Positions 49,601-58,300 of a stretch of 64,000 bases of DNA are shown piece after piece. Within the stretch, counting starts at the first letter, position 1, and each line of letters begins with the position of its first letter. Made by a program: the position numbers and the translations under genes. The stretch is from Gammaproteobacteria bacterium. Lineage in GTDB: Bacteria; Pseudomonadota; Gammaproteobacteria; Acidiferrobacterales; Sulfurifustaceae. The stretch is taken from NCBI GenBank assembly GCA_016199745.1, contig JACQFZ010000071.1, positions 1-64,000 on the forward strand, in the 5' to 3' direction. The notes under the pieces are model-generated. The model was not told the origin of the DNA, made no database searches, and saw only the letters and a program-made list of their open reading frames with translations.

Positions 49601-50116
49601 ATGCTGCGCACACTATTTCGAATTGTCCGAACCGGAGTGGTCAGCGAACCGGCGCCGCCACCGGCGCAAGCGCTGCGTCAACGCGAGGCGCTGCAACAGG
49701 ACATCCTGCGGATCATGGGTCGGGCCCTCTGTATCCGCCACGTCGATGCCGGCTCGTGCAACGGCTGTGAGCTCGAGATCCATGCGCTCAACAATCCGCG
49801 CTATAACATCGAAGGACTTGGCATTAAATTCGTCGCCAGCCCGAGACATGCGGATATGTTGCTGGTAACAGGACCGGTATCAGTCCATATGGAAGTTGCG
49901 CTGAAGCGCACTTATGAAGCGACCGCCGACCCTAAGTTGGTCATCGCCATCGGCGATTGCGGTGCCGATGGCGGCGTCTTCGGCGAGTGCTACGCCAGCC
50001 GCGGGCGCATCGCCAACGTGATTCCGGTCGACGTTGTCGTTCCCGGTTGCCCGCCAACGCCGACGGCGATACTGCAGGGCATCATTACCGCAATTACCGC
50101 TCGCGTCGGCGACTGA
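49601..50116 (+). CDS. hyfI: HyfI/HycG-like small subunit
   Basis: A 171-residue NuoB-like protein holding the proximal 4Fe-4S cluster. All ligands are visible: C53 and C56 (CNGCELE), C120 (GDCGADGG) and C150 (PGCPPTP). So one redox centre of the complex is retained although the large subunit has no Ni-Fe site. It starts 7 bases after hyfG and is the last gene of the operon. The two NuoI/HycF-like ferredoxins that normally feed it are absent. Confidence 0.93.
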   Translation: MLRTLFRIVRTGVVSEPAPPPAQALRQREALQQDILRIMGRALCIRHVDAGSCNGCELEIHALNNPRYNIEGLGIKFVASPRHADMLLVTGPVSVHMEVALKRTYEATADPKLVIAIGDCGADGGVFGECYASRGRIANVIPVDVVVPGCPPTPTAILQGIITAITARVGD

Positions 50117-50182
50117 CGCGGCTCGCCGCTGGCGACAGCGACGCCGAGTTTCCGCACTGTGTCATAAAATTTCCCGCCGCCA

Positions 50183-50224
50183 CTAGTGTTGCGGGTCAAA
50201 TGAATTAATGGCTCGCGACACTAG
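50183..50224. repeat. Stem-loop between hyfI and the thioredoxin-like gene
   Basis: CTAGTGTTGCG (50183-50193) / CGCGACACTAG (50214-50224), 11 bp with one G-T pair and a 20-base AT-rich loop, between convergent genes. No T-run follows, so it is at most a weak terminator. Confidence 0.4.
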
Positions 50225-50231
50225 CGCGCGG

Positions 50232-50786
50232 CTACCCGCCCTTCCACTTAATCGAGCACCCCATGCTCGCCACTTGCTCCGTCGGACCACGTCCGGTCTG
50301 GGCGATCTGCTGCAGCGCTTCATATAAGTCACGCCGCGCATTCGCCACCGGTTCTTTACGCGACGCGTCGAGCCGACCGCGGTACTGCAGCTTTAGCTCT
50401 TTGTTGTAACCGAAGAAGTCCGGCGTACAAACGGCGCCGTAAGCCTTGGCGACTTCCTGCGTTTCGTCGAACACATACGGAAACGGATAGCTGTATTCGT
50501 GCGCGACTTTTTTCATTTTGTCGAACGAATCTTCCGGATAGTCCGCTGGATCGTTCGAGCTGATCGCGATCACGCCGATACCGAGCGCTTTGAGATCGTG
50601 CGTCTCGCGAATCAACCGCGCGCGCACCGCCTTCACGTACGGGCAGTGATTGCAGATGAACATCACTAGCAAACCATTGGCGCCGCGCGCGTCGTTGAGC
50701 GTCCACGTACGACCATCGACACCGGGCAGCTTGAAATCGATCGCCGGCAGGCCAAAATCGCAAATCGGTGTCTCCATCAACGCCAT
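50232..50786 (-). CDS. Thioredoxin-like protein (AhpC/TlpA-type, CxxC)
   Basis: A 184-residue thioredoxin-fold protein with redox pair CNHC in MFICNHCPYVKAV (about residues 44-47) and a cis-proline region VCTPDFFGYN. No signal peptide, so cytoplasmic. Such proteins belong to the thioredoxin-family / peroxiredoxin-like group annotated in many proteobacteria; substrate unknown. ATG 50786 is preceded by GGGAG; the frame begins five codons earlier. Confidence 0.85.
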   Translation of the reverse strand: MALMETPICDFGLPAIDFKLPGVDGRTWTLNDARGANGLLVMFICNHCPYVKAVRARLIRETHDLKALGIGVIAISSNDPADYPEDSFDKMKKVAHEYSYPFPYVFDETQEVAKAYGAVCTPDFFGYNKELKLQYRGRLDASRKEPVANARRDLYEALQQIAQTGRGPTEQVASMGCSIKWKGG

Positions 50787-50893
50787 AACTGCTTCTCCCA
50801 TCGCTGTTTCAGAACGACCTATTATGCGACTCGTCGCTACGCCGGGTCACTCGGCGTCCGCCCTCCTACCGCGGGACCGTCTATTCTTTGGTC

Positions 50894-51703
50894 ATGGCCT
50901 TTAAAAATAGACGCCGACGGTGGGCATTTTTGCTCGCCGCGGTATTGCTGCCGGTAACGACGTTCGCCGATGAGCCGCTGGTACTGTTGCTGCAACCGCT
51001 CATGCATCACCCCGCCGAGCAAGGTTATCGCCCACTGACCCAACATTTAAAAGCACTAACCGGACACGACTGGGTCGTGCAGGCGCCGACCGAATTCGTC
51101 GTTTACTGGGAGACGCTGCGCCGCAACGCCTACGACTTGGCGCTCGATGCACCGCACTTCACCGATTATCGTGCGCGCAAATTCGGTTTTACCGTGCTCG
51201 CCAAAGTGCCGGACACGTTGAGCTACAGCCTGCTCGTGCGCGCCGACCAACGCATCGCCGACCCGACCACGCTCGCCAACAAACGCATCGTTACGCTCGG
51301 CTTCCCGCACATGGGCCCGGCGCGATTGCAGGCGATATTTCCCAATCCGCTACGACAACCTGTCGTCATCGAAACCGCCGACGCCGTTGCCGCCATCGAA
51401 TCGCTGCTCAGCCAAAAAGCCGATGCCGCGCTGTTACCGGCGACCTTCGTCAGCGAACGTATGGAGCAAGGCGGCCTAACGGTTGTGTTGAGCACCGAAC
51501 CGTTGCCACAGCTGGCGCTGTCAGCATCACCGCGGCTATCGAGCGCTATGCAAAACGCCATCCGCGATGGCTTTCTCGAAGCCCACAAAAACATGGGTGG
51601 CCGCAAGATGTTGCAAATCCTCGGCGTCGACCGCTTCGAACCCGCTACCGCCGAGCTCTTTTTAAATCAAGGAAACATTCTTAAAAGTTACTGGGGGTAC
51701 TAA
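50894..51703 (+). CDS. PhnD/SsuA-like periplasmic solute-binding protein
   Basis: A 269-residue exported protein. Signal peptide (basic FKNRRRRWAF, hydrophobic core, cleavage near TTFADEP) precedes a type II binding fold of the phosphate/phosphonate-binding (PF12974) family with VVYWETLRRNAYDLALDAPHF and DAVAAIESLLSQKADAALLPA. No ABC permease or ATPase gene is adjacent, so it may be an orphan receptor or serve a sensor. Start at ATG 50894; a TTG two codons earlier is possible. The ligand is unknown. Confidence 0.75.
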   Translation: MAFKNRRRRWAFLLAAVLLPVTTFADEPLVLLLQPLMHHPAEQGYRPLTQHLKALTGHDWVVQAPTEFVVYWETLRRNAYDLALDAPHFTDYRARKFGFTVLAKVPDTLSYSLLVRADQRIADPTTLANKRIVTLGFPHMGPARLQAIFPNPLRQPVVIETADAVAAIESLLSQKADAALLPATFVSERMEQGGLTVVLSTEPLPQLALSASPRLSSAMQNAIRDGFLEAHKNMGGRKMLQILGVDRFEPATAELFLNQGNILKSYWGY

Positions 51704-51733
51704 CATGTCACCCGGAAACTCCGGGAACAGGCA

Positions 51734-53086
51734 ATGAACCACCAGCAACTGATCGAGCGCGACCTGCGCGTCCTCTGGCACCCCTGTACGCAAATGCGCG
51801 ACCACGAAGAAACGGCGCCGATCGCGATTCGGCGTGGTTACGGGGTGTGGCTCGAAGATTACGACGGTCGGCGTTATCTCGATGCTGTCAGCTCGTGGTG
51901 GGTAAATTTGTTCGGCCATGCAAACCCACGCATCAACAACGCCATTACCGCCCAGCTCGAACAGCTCGAACACGTCATCCTCGCCGGCTTTACGCACGAA
52001 CCGGTGGTACAACTCTCCGAGCAATTAATCGAGCTGGCACCGTCGGGCTTGGCGCGCTGCTTCTATGCCTCCGACGGTTCCGGCGCGATCGAGATTGCGC
52101 TCAAGATGAGCTTCCACTACTGGCGCAATCGCGGCGAGTCGCAACGCACGCGTTACATCAACTTGAGCAACAGTTATCACGGTGAAACTCTCGGCGCGCT
52201 GGCCATGGGCGACGTGCAGCTCTACAAAGAAACTTACGAACCGCTGCTGCTCAAACCGATCACCGTACGTTCGCCCGATTGCTATTACCGCGAAGCCGGT
52301 GAATCGTGGGAGTCGTATTCGCAGCGGACGTTCGCCGAGATGGAAGCAACGTTGGCACAGCACGCGCACGAAGTTTGCGCCGTGATCATCGAACCGCTGG
52401 TGCAATGCGCCGGTTCGATGCGCATGTACCACCCGATATATCTGCAACTGCTGCGCGCTGCCTGCGATCGTTACGGTGTGCACATGATCGCCGACGAAAT
52501 TGCGGTCGGCTTCGGCCGCACCGGCACCCTGTTCGCGTGCGAGCAGGCGGCGATCACTCCCGATTTTTTGTGCCTCGGCAAAGGCCTCACCGGCGGTTAT
52601 CTGCCGCTATCGGTATGCCTGACCACCGACAAGATTTATCAGGCGTTCTATGCCGAATACACCGCGCGGCGCGCGTTCCTACACTCGCACTCGTACACCG
52701 GTAACCCGCTCGCTTGCGCCGCGGCGTTGGCAACGCTCTCGATCTTTCGCGACGACGATATCGTAACGCGTAACTGCATGTTGGCGGCGCACATGACGCA
52801 AGCGACAGCGCCGTTGCAAGACCATCCGCATATTGCCGAGGTGCGACAAACCGGCATGATCGTCGCCATCGAGATGGTGCAGAATAAAAAGACCGGCGAA
52901 CCGTTCCCGTGGCACCAACGACGCGGGCGTGCGGTTCATCGTTATGCATTGGAACACGGCGCACTACTACGGCCGCTGGGCGACGTTGTTTACTTCATGC
53001 CACCGTACGTCATTACGCCAGAGCAAATCGATCAGCTAGCGAGAATTGCGCATGATGGGATTGAACAGACAACAAAACCGCTGTGA
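51734..53086 (+). CDS. bioA: Adenosylmethionine-8-amino-7-oxononanoate aminotransferase
   Basis: PLP aminotransferase of biotin synthesis, converting KAPA to DAPA with SAM as amino donor. The 450-residue protein has HPCTQMRDHE, RRYLDAVSSWWVNLFGHANP and YASDGSGAIEIALKMS. The PLP lysine is in LCLGKGLTGGYLPLS, and HSHSYTGNPLACAAAL also fits. No other bio genes are in the window. It is separated by 30 bases from the solute-binding-protein gene. Confidence 0.95.
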   Translation: MNHQQLIERDLRVLWHPCTQMRDHEETAPIAIRRGYGVWLEDYDGRRYLDAVSSWWVNLFGHANPRINNAITAQLEQLEHVILAGFTHEPVVQLSEQLIELAPSGLARCFYASDGSGAIEIALKMSFHYWRNRGESQRTRYINLSNSYHGETLGALAMGDVQLYKETYEPLLLKPITVRSPDCYYREAGESWESYSQRTFAEMEATLAQHAHEVCAVIIEPLVQCAGSMRMYHPIYLQLLRAACDRYGVHMIADEIAVGFGRTGTLFACEQAAITPDFLCLGKGLTGGYLPLSVCLTTDKIYQAFYAEYTARRAFLHSHSYTGNPLACAAALATLSIFRDDDIVTRNCMLAAHMTQATAPLQDHPHIAEVRQTGMIVAIEMVQNKKTGEPFPWHQRRGRAVHRYALEHGALLRPLGDVVYFMPPYVITPEQIDQLARIAHDGIEQTTKPL

Positions 53087-53252
53087 TTCGCCACGACGGC
53101 TCAACAGCGCTCACCACCGACCGCCGCAAAGTATCAACCTCATTGCCGGCGGCGCTGTACTATTAATCGAGCAATCAGGCCGAACGAAGTGGATATCGAC
53201 ACACGGACAGACAGCTATCGATCAGCTGCACAACTCATAGGAGGAGATAACG

Positions 53253-54202
53253 ATGATTTTGTTCACGCATCAGCGGTTGTCGGCAATAGGTTCGAGCATT
53301 GGTAGCCGGTGCGCGCTATGACGGAATCTCCTCAATGTCGCAAAGTGAACTTCGCCGACGTTCGTTGGGCCGATATCACGGCAACTACCTCGCTTGCATC
53401 GATCGTGCTCAAAGGGCTCGGTTATACGCCCAGCAAAACCCTCGTCTTGGTGCCGAAGGTTTTCGAGCACCTCAAGCATAAAACCTTCGACATCTTCCTC
53501 GGCTACTGGAATCCCACCATGACGCCGATCATTGAGCCTTATTTGCAAGAGGGTTCGGTGAAGCTGTTGGACATACCTAATCTGACCGGCGCCAAGTTTA
53601 CGCTGGCGGTACCGACCTACGCGGTCGGTGTCGGGCTCAAAGATTTTGCCGATATCCATAAGTTCCGCGATCAGCTCGACAACAAGATATATGGGCTCGA
53701 GCCCGGTAACGACGGCAACGCGCTCCTTCGGAAAATGATCAACCACAACGATTTTGGACTGAAGGGCTTCGAGCTTGTCGAATCGAGCGAAAACTTTCTG
53801 CTGCCGACAGTAGATCGTGCCATTCAGCAAAAGAAGTTGATTGTGTTTCTCGGCTGGGCGCCGCACCCGATGAACGAGCTATTCAAGATCACCTATTTAT
53901 CGGGCGGCGACAAAATCTTCGGCGCCAACTACGGCGGCGCATCGATCTACACCGTGGTATCGGCCGATTTTCTCGATCGCTGCCCGAATGTCGGGAGCTT
54001 TATGAAAAATCTGCGATTCACGGTGCCCATGGAAAACCAAGTCATGGCACTCATCGTCGACGGATACGATCCGATGGCGGCGGCTAAAGAATGGCTTAAG
54101 CAACATCACGATGTGCTGAGCCGATGGCTGAAAGGAGTGAATACCGTCGACGGCAAAAACGGACTCGTTGCCGTCAAAAGCTTTCTCGGGATAACGGGAT
54201 AA
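53253..54202 (+). pseudogene. Choline-type ABC substrate-binding protein (ChoX-like) with broken start
   Basis: From the ATG at 53318 a 294-residue product matches ChoX/OpuAC-family choline-binding proteins (ADITATTSLASIVLKGLGY, DIFLGYWNPTMTPIIEPYL, IVFLGWAPHPMNELF, IYGLEPGNDGNALL). These proteins need an N-terminal signal peptide, and none is present. A strong ribosome site (AGGAGGAG) stands before an ATG at 53253, but that frame encodes 22 non-hydrophobic residues and stops at 53319-53321, overlapping the next ATG as ATGA. A frameshift in the signal region is likely. The body is intact, so decay is recent or the protein is intracellular. No ABC transporter genes adjoin. Confidence 0.8.
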
Positions 54203-54247
54203 CGGATTCACCAACAAAGGGTCCAACAGGAAGAACAACAACGACAG

Positions 54248-54709
54248 CTACGGATAAAACGCCTTCCGCAATGCGTCGAAATCGGGGATCAGTAGCGTGC
54301 GCTCTTTCAGCTTGAGGCCGCTGGCGATAAAGGGCGAATCGAGCAACGCATCGTTGTCCAACGATTCGATCGATTCAGCGGTAATCGATTGTGGACGCGG
54401 TTCGCCAGCGGACAGCAGTCCGAAGAATTCCATGTCTTTAGCGCCGCGTAGCGGATAGAACACGACGATCTTGGCGCCCTCGACGTGCGACGCCACCGTT
54501 TGCCCCATCAATACCTCGAGCGACACGATCGGGACCGTCTGCAGGCGCCAACCGAATACACCGAGCAACCACGGCGGGCCACCAGGTACCGGCGATAGTG
54601 CCGCTGGATTAGTGACCTCGGCCACCGCTGCGCTCGGCAACAATAACGAAATGCCCTTCAGCGGAATCTCCAAGCTATGAATGCGCTCTTGTGTCGTACG
54701 CCGGCTCAT
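54248..54709 (-). CDS. CheW-like coupling protein (ChpC type)
   Basis: A 153-residue CheW-domain protein (LEIPLKGISLLLPSAAVAEV, PPWLLGVFGWRLQTVPIVSLE). It would couple receptor and kinase in the chemosensory array. ChpC is the CheW-like gene after chpA/chpB in Pseudomonas. Here it is the last gene of the operon, downstream of another CheW-like gene. The leader between them holds a REP-like palindrome. Confidence 0.8.
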   Translation of the reverse strand: MSRRTTQERIHSLEIPLKGISLLLPSAAVAEVTNPAALSPVPGGPPWLLGVFGWRLQTVPIVSLEVLMGQTVASHVEGAKIVVFYPLRGAKDMEFFGLLSAGEPRPQSITAESIESLDNDALLDSPFIASGLKLKERTLLIPDFDALRKAFYP

Positions 54710-54745
54710 TGGCCCACCCTTAGAAGCGCGAAGCGAACCAACTCC

Positions 54746-54768
54746 CCCTCTCCCCTTGCGGGAGAGGG
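54746..54768. repeat. REP-like palindrome between the two CheW-like genes
   Basis: Perfect 9-bp stem CCCTCTCCC (54746-54754) / GGGAGAGGG (54760-54768) with loop CTTGC, preceded by AACTCC and followed by TAAGGGGAGAG. It is in the same orientation as the copy at 61132 and matches it closely. Confidence 0.85.
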
Positions 54769-54836
54769 TAAGGGGAGAGAGAGCGTAGTGCGAAGACGAA
54801 ATCGCTTCAGAGGCACAGCTCGTAATATCAGTGCGC

Positions 54837-55280
54837 TCATACAGCCTCCCCCAGACTGCGCAAATAGGCTGCCAATACCAGCGGATCGAATATCAAGGTC
54901 ACGACACTACCGTCCACCCATGCCGCGTTAAAGAAATGACCGAAGCGCGACGACTTCGGGCCGAGCGGCGTAAACGGCGCTACGTGGATGTCATTACGAT
55001 TGAGCAACTGAATTTCGTCGGCGACTAAACCGACGGCTTGCGGCTTGGCTTCGATGAAGACCGCGCGCTGCCATTGCTGCGTGCGCAGCGGCTTCAGTGT
55101 CGAATCCAAGGCAAACGCCGGCCAACGCCCCTGCCGTGCCGGCCGCCAAGCGGTGACCAAGCTATCGCTATCATCGGTAACAAGCGCGTCGCGCTGCTCG
55201 ATGGCCAAGCTCGCACTACCCGGCAGCAAAAAGTTGACGCCTTGAAAAGCAATGCGCAGAAATTGATTGGCGTCGGCCAC
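54837..55280 (-). CDS. CheW-like domain protein
   Basis: A 147-residue CheW-domain protein, between chpA and the ChpC-like gene. The CheW fold is seen in FLRIAFQGVNFLLPG and AVGLVADEIQLLNR, though the sequence is divergent. It is 29 bases downstream of chpA. Which of the two CheW-like proteins pairs with which receptor cannot be told. Confidence 0.75.
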   Translation of the reverse strand: MADANQFLRIAFQGVNFLLPGSASLAIEQRDALVTDDSDSLVTAWRPARQGRWPAFALDSTLKPLRTQQWQRAVFIEAKPQAVGLVADEIQLLNRNDIHVAPFTPLGPKSSRFGHFFNAAWVDGSVVTLIFDPLVLAAYLRSLGEAV

Positions 55281-55309
55281 CGTCGGTTATCTCGTGCGCC
55301 AGGTCGACG

Positions 55310-58300
55310 TCACTTTATCCGGCCTTTCGCCAGCAGCGCGTCGATGTTCTTGAACAACTCTTCTTCTTGGTACGGCTTGCTCATGTACATGTCGACGCCG
55401 AGCTCGAAGGCCTTCTGCCGATGTTTAGCGCCGGCACGCGAAGTGATCATGATGATCGGGATATGTTTCAAGCGTGCTTCCGAGCGCACGCGGCCGGTGA
55501 GCTCGTAACCGTCCATGCGCGGCATTTCGATGTCGACCAGCATGAGATCGGGCTCGGCGTTGCGCAATTGCTCGACCGCGTCGACACCGTCCTTCGCCAC
55601 CATGACGTCGAAACCGCGCTTTTGCAGATGCTTGCCGGTGACTTTGCGCACAGTAAGCGAGTCGTCGACCACCATGACGATCGGACGTTCGCGAACCGGC
55701 GCCGCCGGCTCGACTGCCTGCAGCCGGCTGTGCTCGACGCGCAGCAGCATGTCTTCCGAATGCCATAAGCCGGCGATGTCCAAGATCAGCACCACGCGGC
55801 CGTCGCCCATGATGGTGGCGCCGGATACGCCTTTGATCTCTACCAGCTGCGGCCCGAGGGCTTTGATGACGATTTCGCGCGTGCCGCCGAGACCGTCGAC
55901 GTGCAGTGCAACGTCGCGCGTACCGGCGCGGGCCAACAATACCGGCACTTTACGACTGCTGCGACCGCTCGGCGTGGAAGTTATGCCGAGGCGCGCACCT
56001 AAGTTCATGTACGAGTACAGCTGATCGTTATGATTCAGCAGCGGATGCTTACCCACCGACATCTTGGTGAGTTGCTCGACCGGGCACTCGATGATGTTGG
56101 CGACCGACGCGATCGGGATCGCGTACTGATGCTCACCGACATAAACCATTAGCGCCTGCGCGATCGACAACGTCAGCGGCAGGCGAATGTGGAAGGTCGT
56201 ACCTTTGCCCGGCTCGGTCTTGACCACCATGCTGCCACCAAGCTGTTTCACTTCGCTATGGACGACGTCCATACCGACGCCACGGCCGGACACTTGCGTA
56301 ATGGTAGCGGCGGTCGAGAAGCCGGACAGCAGCACGAACTGCAAGATGTCTTCTTCCGTAAGATTCGCGTCGACGGTAACGAGACCGCGCTCGATCGCCT
56401 TAGCGCGAATGCGGTCGAGGTTCATGCCGGCACCGTCGTCGCCGAAGCGGATGACGATTTCGCTGCCTTCTTGCGCAGTGTGGATCGTAATGCGGCCGGC
56501 CGGCGGCTTGCCGAGACTGACACGATCGGCCTCGGATTCGATGCCGTGATCCAAGCTGTTGCGGATCATGTGCTCGAACGGGCCGATCATGCGCTCCAAC
56601 ACTGTACGATCGATCTGCACGTCGGCGCCGGCGATATCGAGTTCGCAGCGTTTGCCGAGATCACGCGCCGTTTGCCGCACGATGTGACGCAGTCGCGCCG
56701 CTTGGGTCGAGAACTCGACCATGCGCGTGCGCATCAAGCCTTCTTGCAAATCGGTGTTGAGGCGCGCTTGTTGTTGCAAGACGGTCTCGGCCTCGCCGAC
56801 GAAAGCGCCCATGTTCAATTGGATCGTCGTCAAGTCGTGCAAGCTTTCGGTCAAGCTGCGCGTCAGTTGTTGCAACTTCGAGAACCGGTCGAACTCGAGC
56901 GGATCGAAATCGACCCCCGACGTCTCGCCACTCTCGACGCGATAAAGAATTTGCGACTCGGATTGGATTTCGAGCTCGCGCAGCTGCTCGCGGAAACGCG
57001 TGACGTTGCGCCGCAGCTCGGCTAAGTTGTCGCGGAAGCCATAGATCTGCTGCTCCATGCGCGCGCGTGAGATCGACACTTCACCGGCGTAATTAACGAG
57101 GTTGTTGAGCAGGTCGGTGCGAACACGAATTTGGCCTTGCCCCTGCCCTTGGCGATCGGCACCGCGCCGATCGGCGATGCCTTCGCCTTCGGCCGGCGGC
57201 GGCGTGATGTCTTGTGCCTCGGCGGCAATTCGTACGGGTGCGGCGACTTTGGGCGTCGACGTCGGAACGGGCGTAATCGGCGCTACCGGTCGCGGCGTTG
57301 GTTCCGGCGGGCGCGCGACAACCGGCGGGGCAACAGGAGCGGCCGGAATGACCGGCGGCGGCGAGCTACGCTCGATCACCGGCTCCGGCACATCGATCAA
57401 CATTTCCGGCTCGAATTCCGCGACCGGTTCGAGATCGATCTCCGACTCAGGTTCCGATGTGGATTCCGACTCGGGCTCGGTGGCGGCGGTCGGTGCCGGT
57501 TCTTCGGCCATTGGCGGTGCGGGTGCGAACACCGGCGGTTCCGCGGCACGCTCGGCGACCATAGGGCGACCGGCAGCAACGGCGTTTAACCGCTCGGTCA
57601 GCGCGTCCAAGCCAGGTTGCGGCTCGCCACTACCGATATGGCCCAACATCGACACTAATAGATCGTGCGACTCCTCTAGCAGGTCGAACAGTACCGGCCC
57701 TGGGGTAAGGGTGCGGCTTTCTACCTGCATGAGCAATGATTCGGTGATATGGCTCAGGTTACCCATATCGAGCGCCCCGGCCATGCGCGCGCCGCCTTTC
57801 AGGGTATGCAACGCGCGCTTAAGCTCCGGCAACGGGCTCATATTGTCCGGCTGTGCCCGCCACGCGCCGACCATTTGCTCGACCGTATTGAGGATGTCTG
57901 CCGCCTCTTCGCGGAAGATTTCCAATAATTCCTGGTCGATCACCGATTCGGGAACGGCGCTTATCGGCGCTGCCGGCGGCGGCGGTGCAATCGGTGTGGC
58001 AGCGATCGGCGGTGGCGCTGGTGCGACCTCGACCACTTCGTACGCCGATTCGTCATCGACTGTCGGCTCAGAGGCGCCGATCAACTCGATGCCATCGTCG
58101 GCATTATCGGCAACGACGATGTCGTCGATCTCGGCGGCGTTGATCTCCGGCGCTTCCGGCAATTCGATCGATTCGTGCTCGGCTTTCGCCGAGCGCGCAA
58201 TTTGGTCGAAGCGCCCGGTCAAATCATCCGACGCCCCCATTCCGCTCGCGACCGCATCGACTAGGTCATTGACCGAACCGGTAAAACTCTCGAAGTAACC

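Noticed and set aside
53087-53252. Small protein after bioA (frame 53046-53240 or GTGA-coupled frame from 53083)
   Set aside because: No ribosome site, no similarity, atypical composition; the gap more likely holds the promoter of the ChoX-like gene.
53270-53866. 198-codon minus-strand frame
   Set aside because: Antisense to the ChoX-like gene; the plus-strand translation has clear family similarity.
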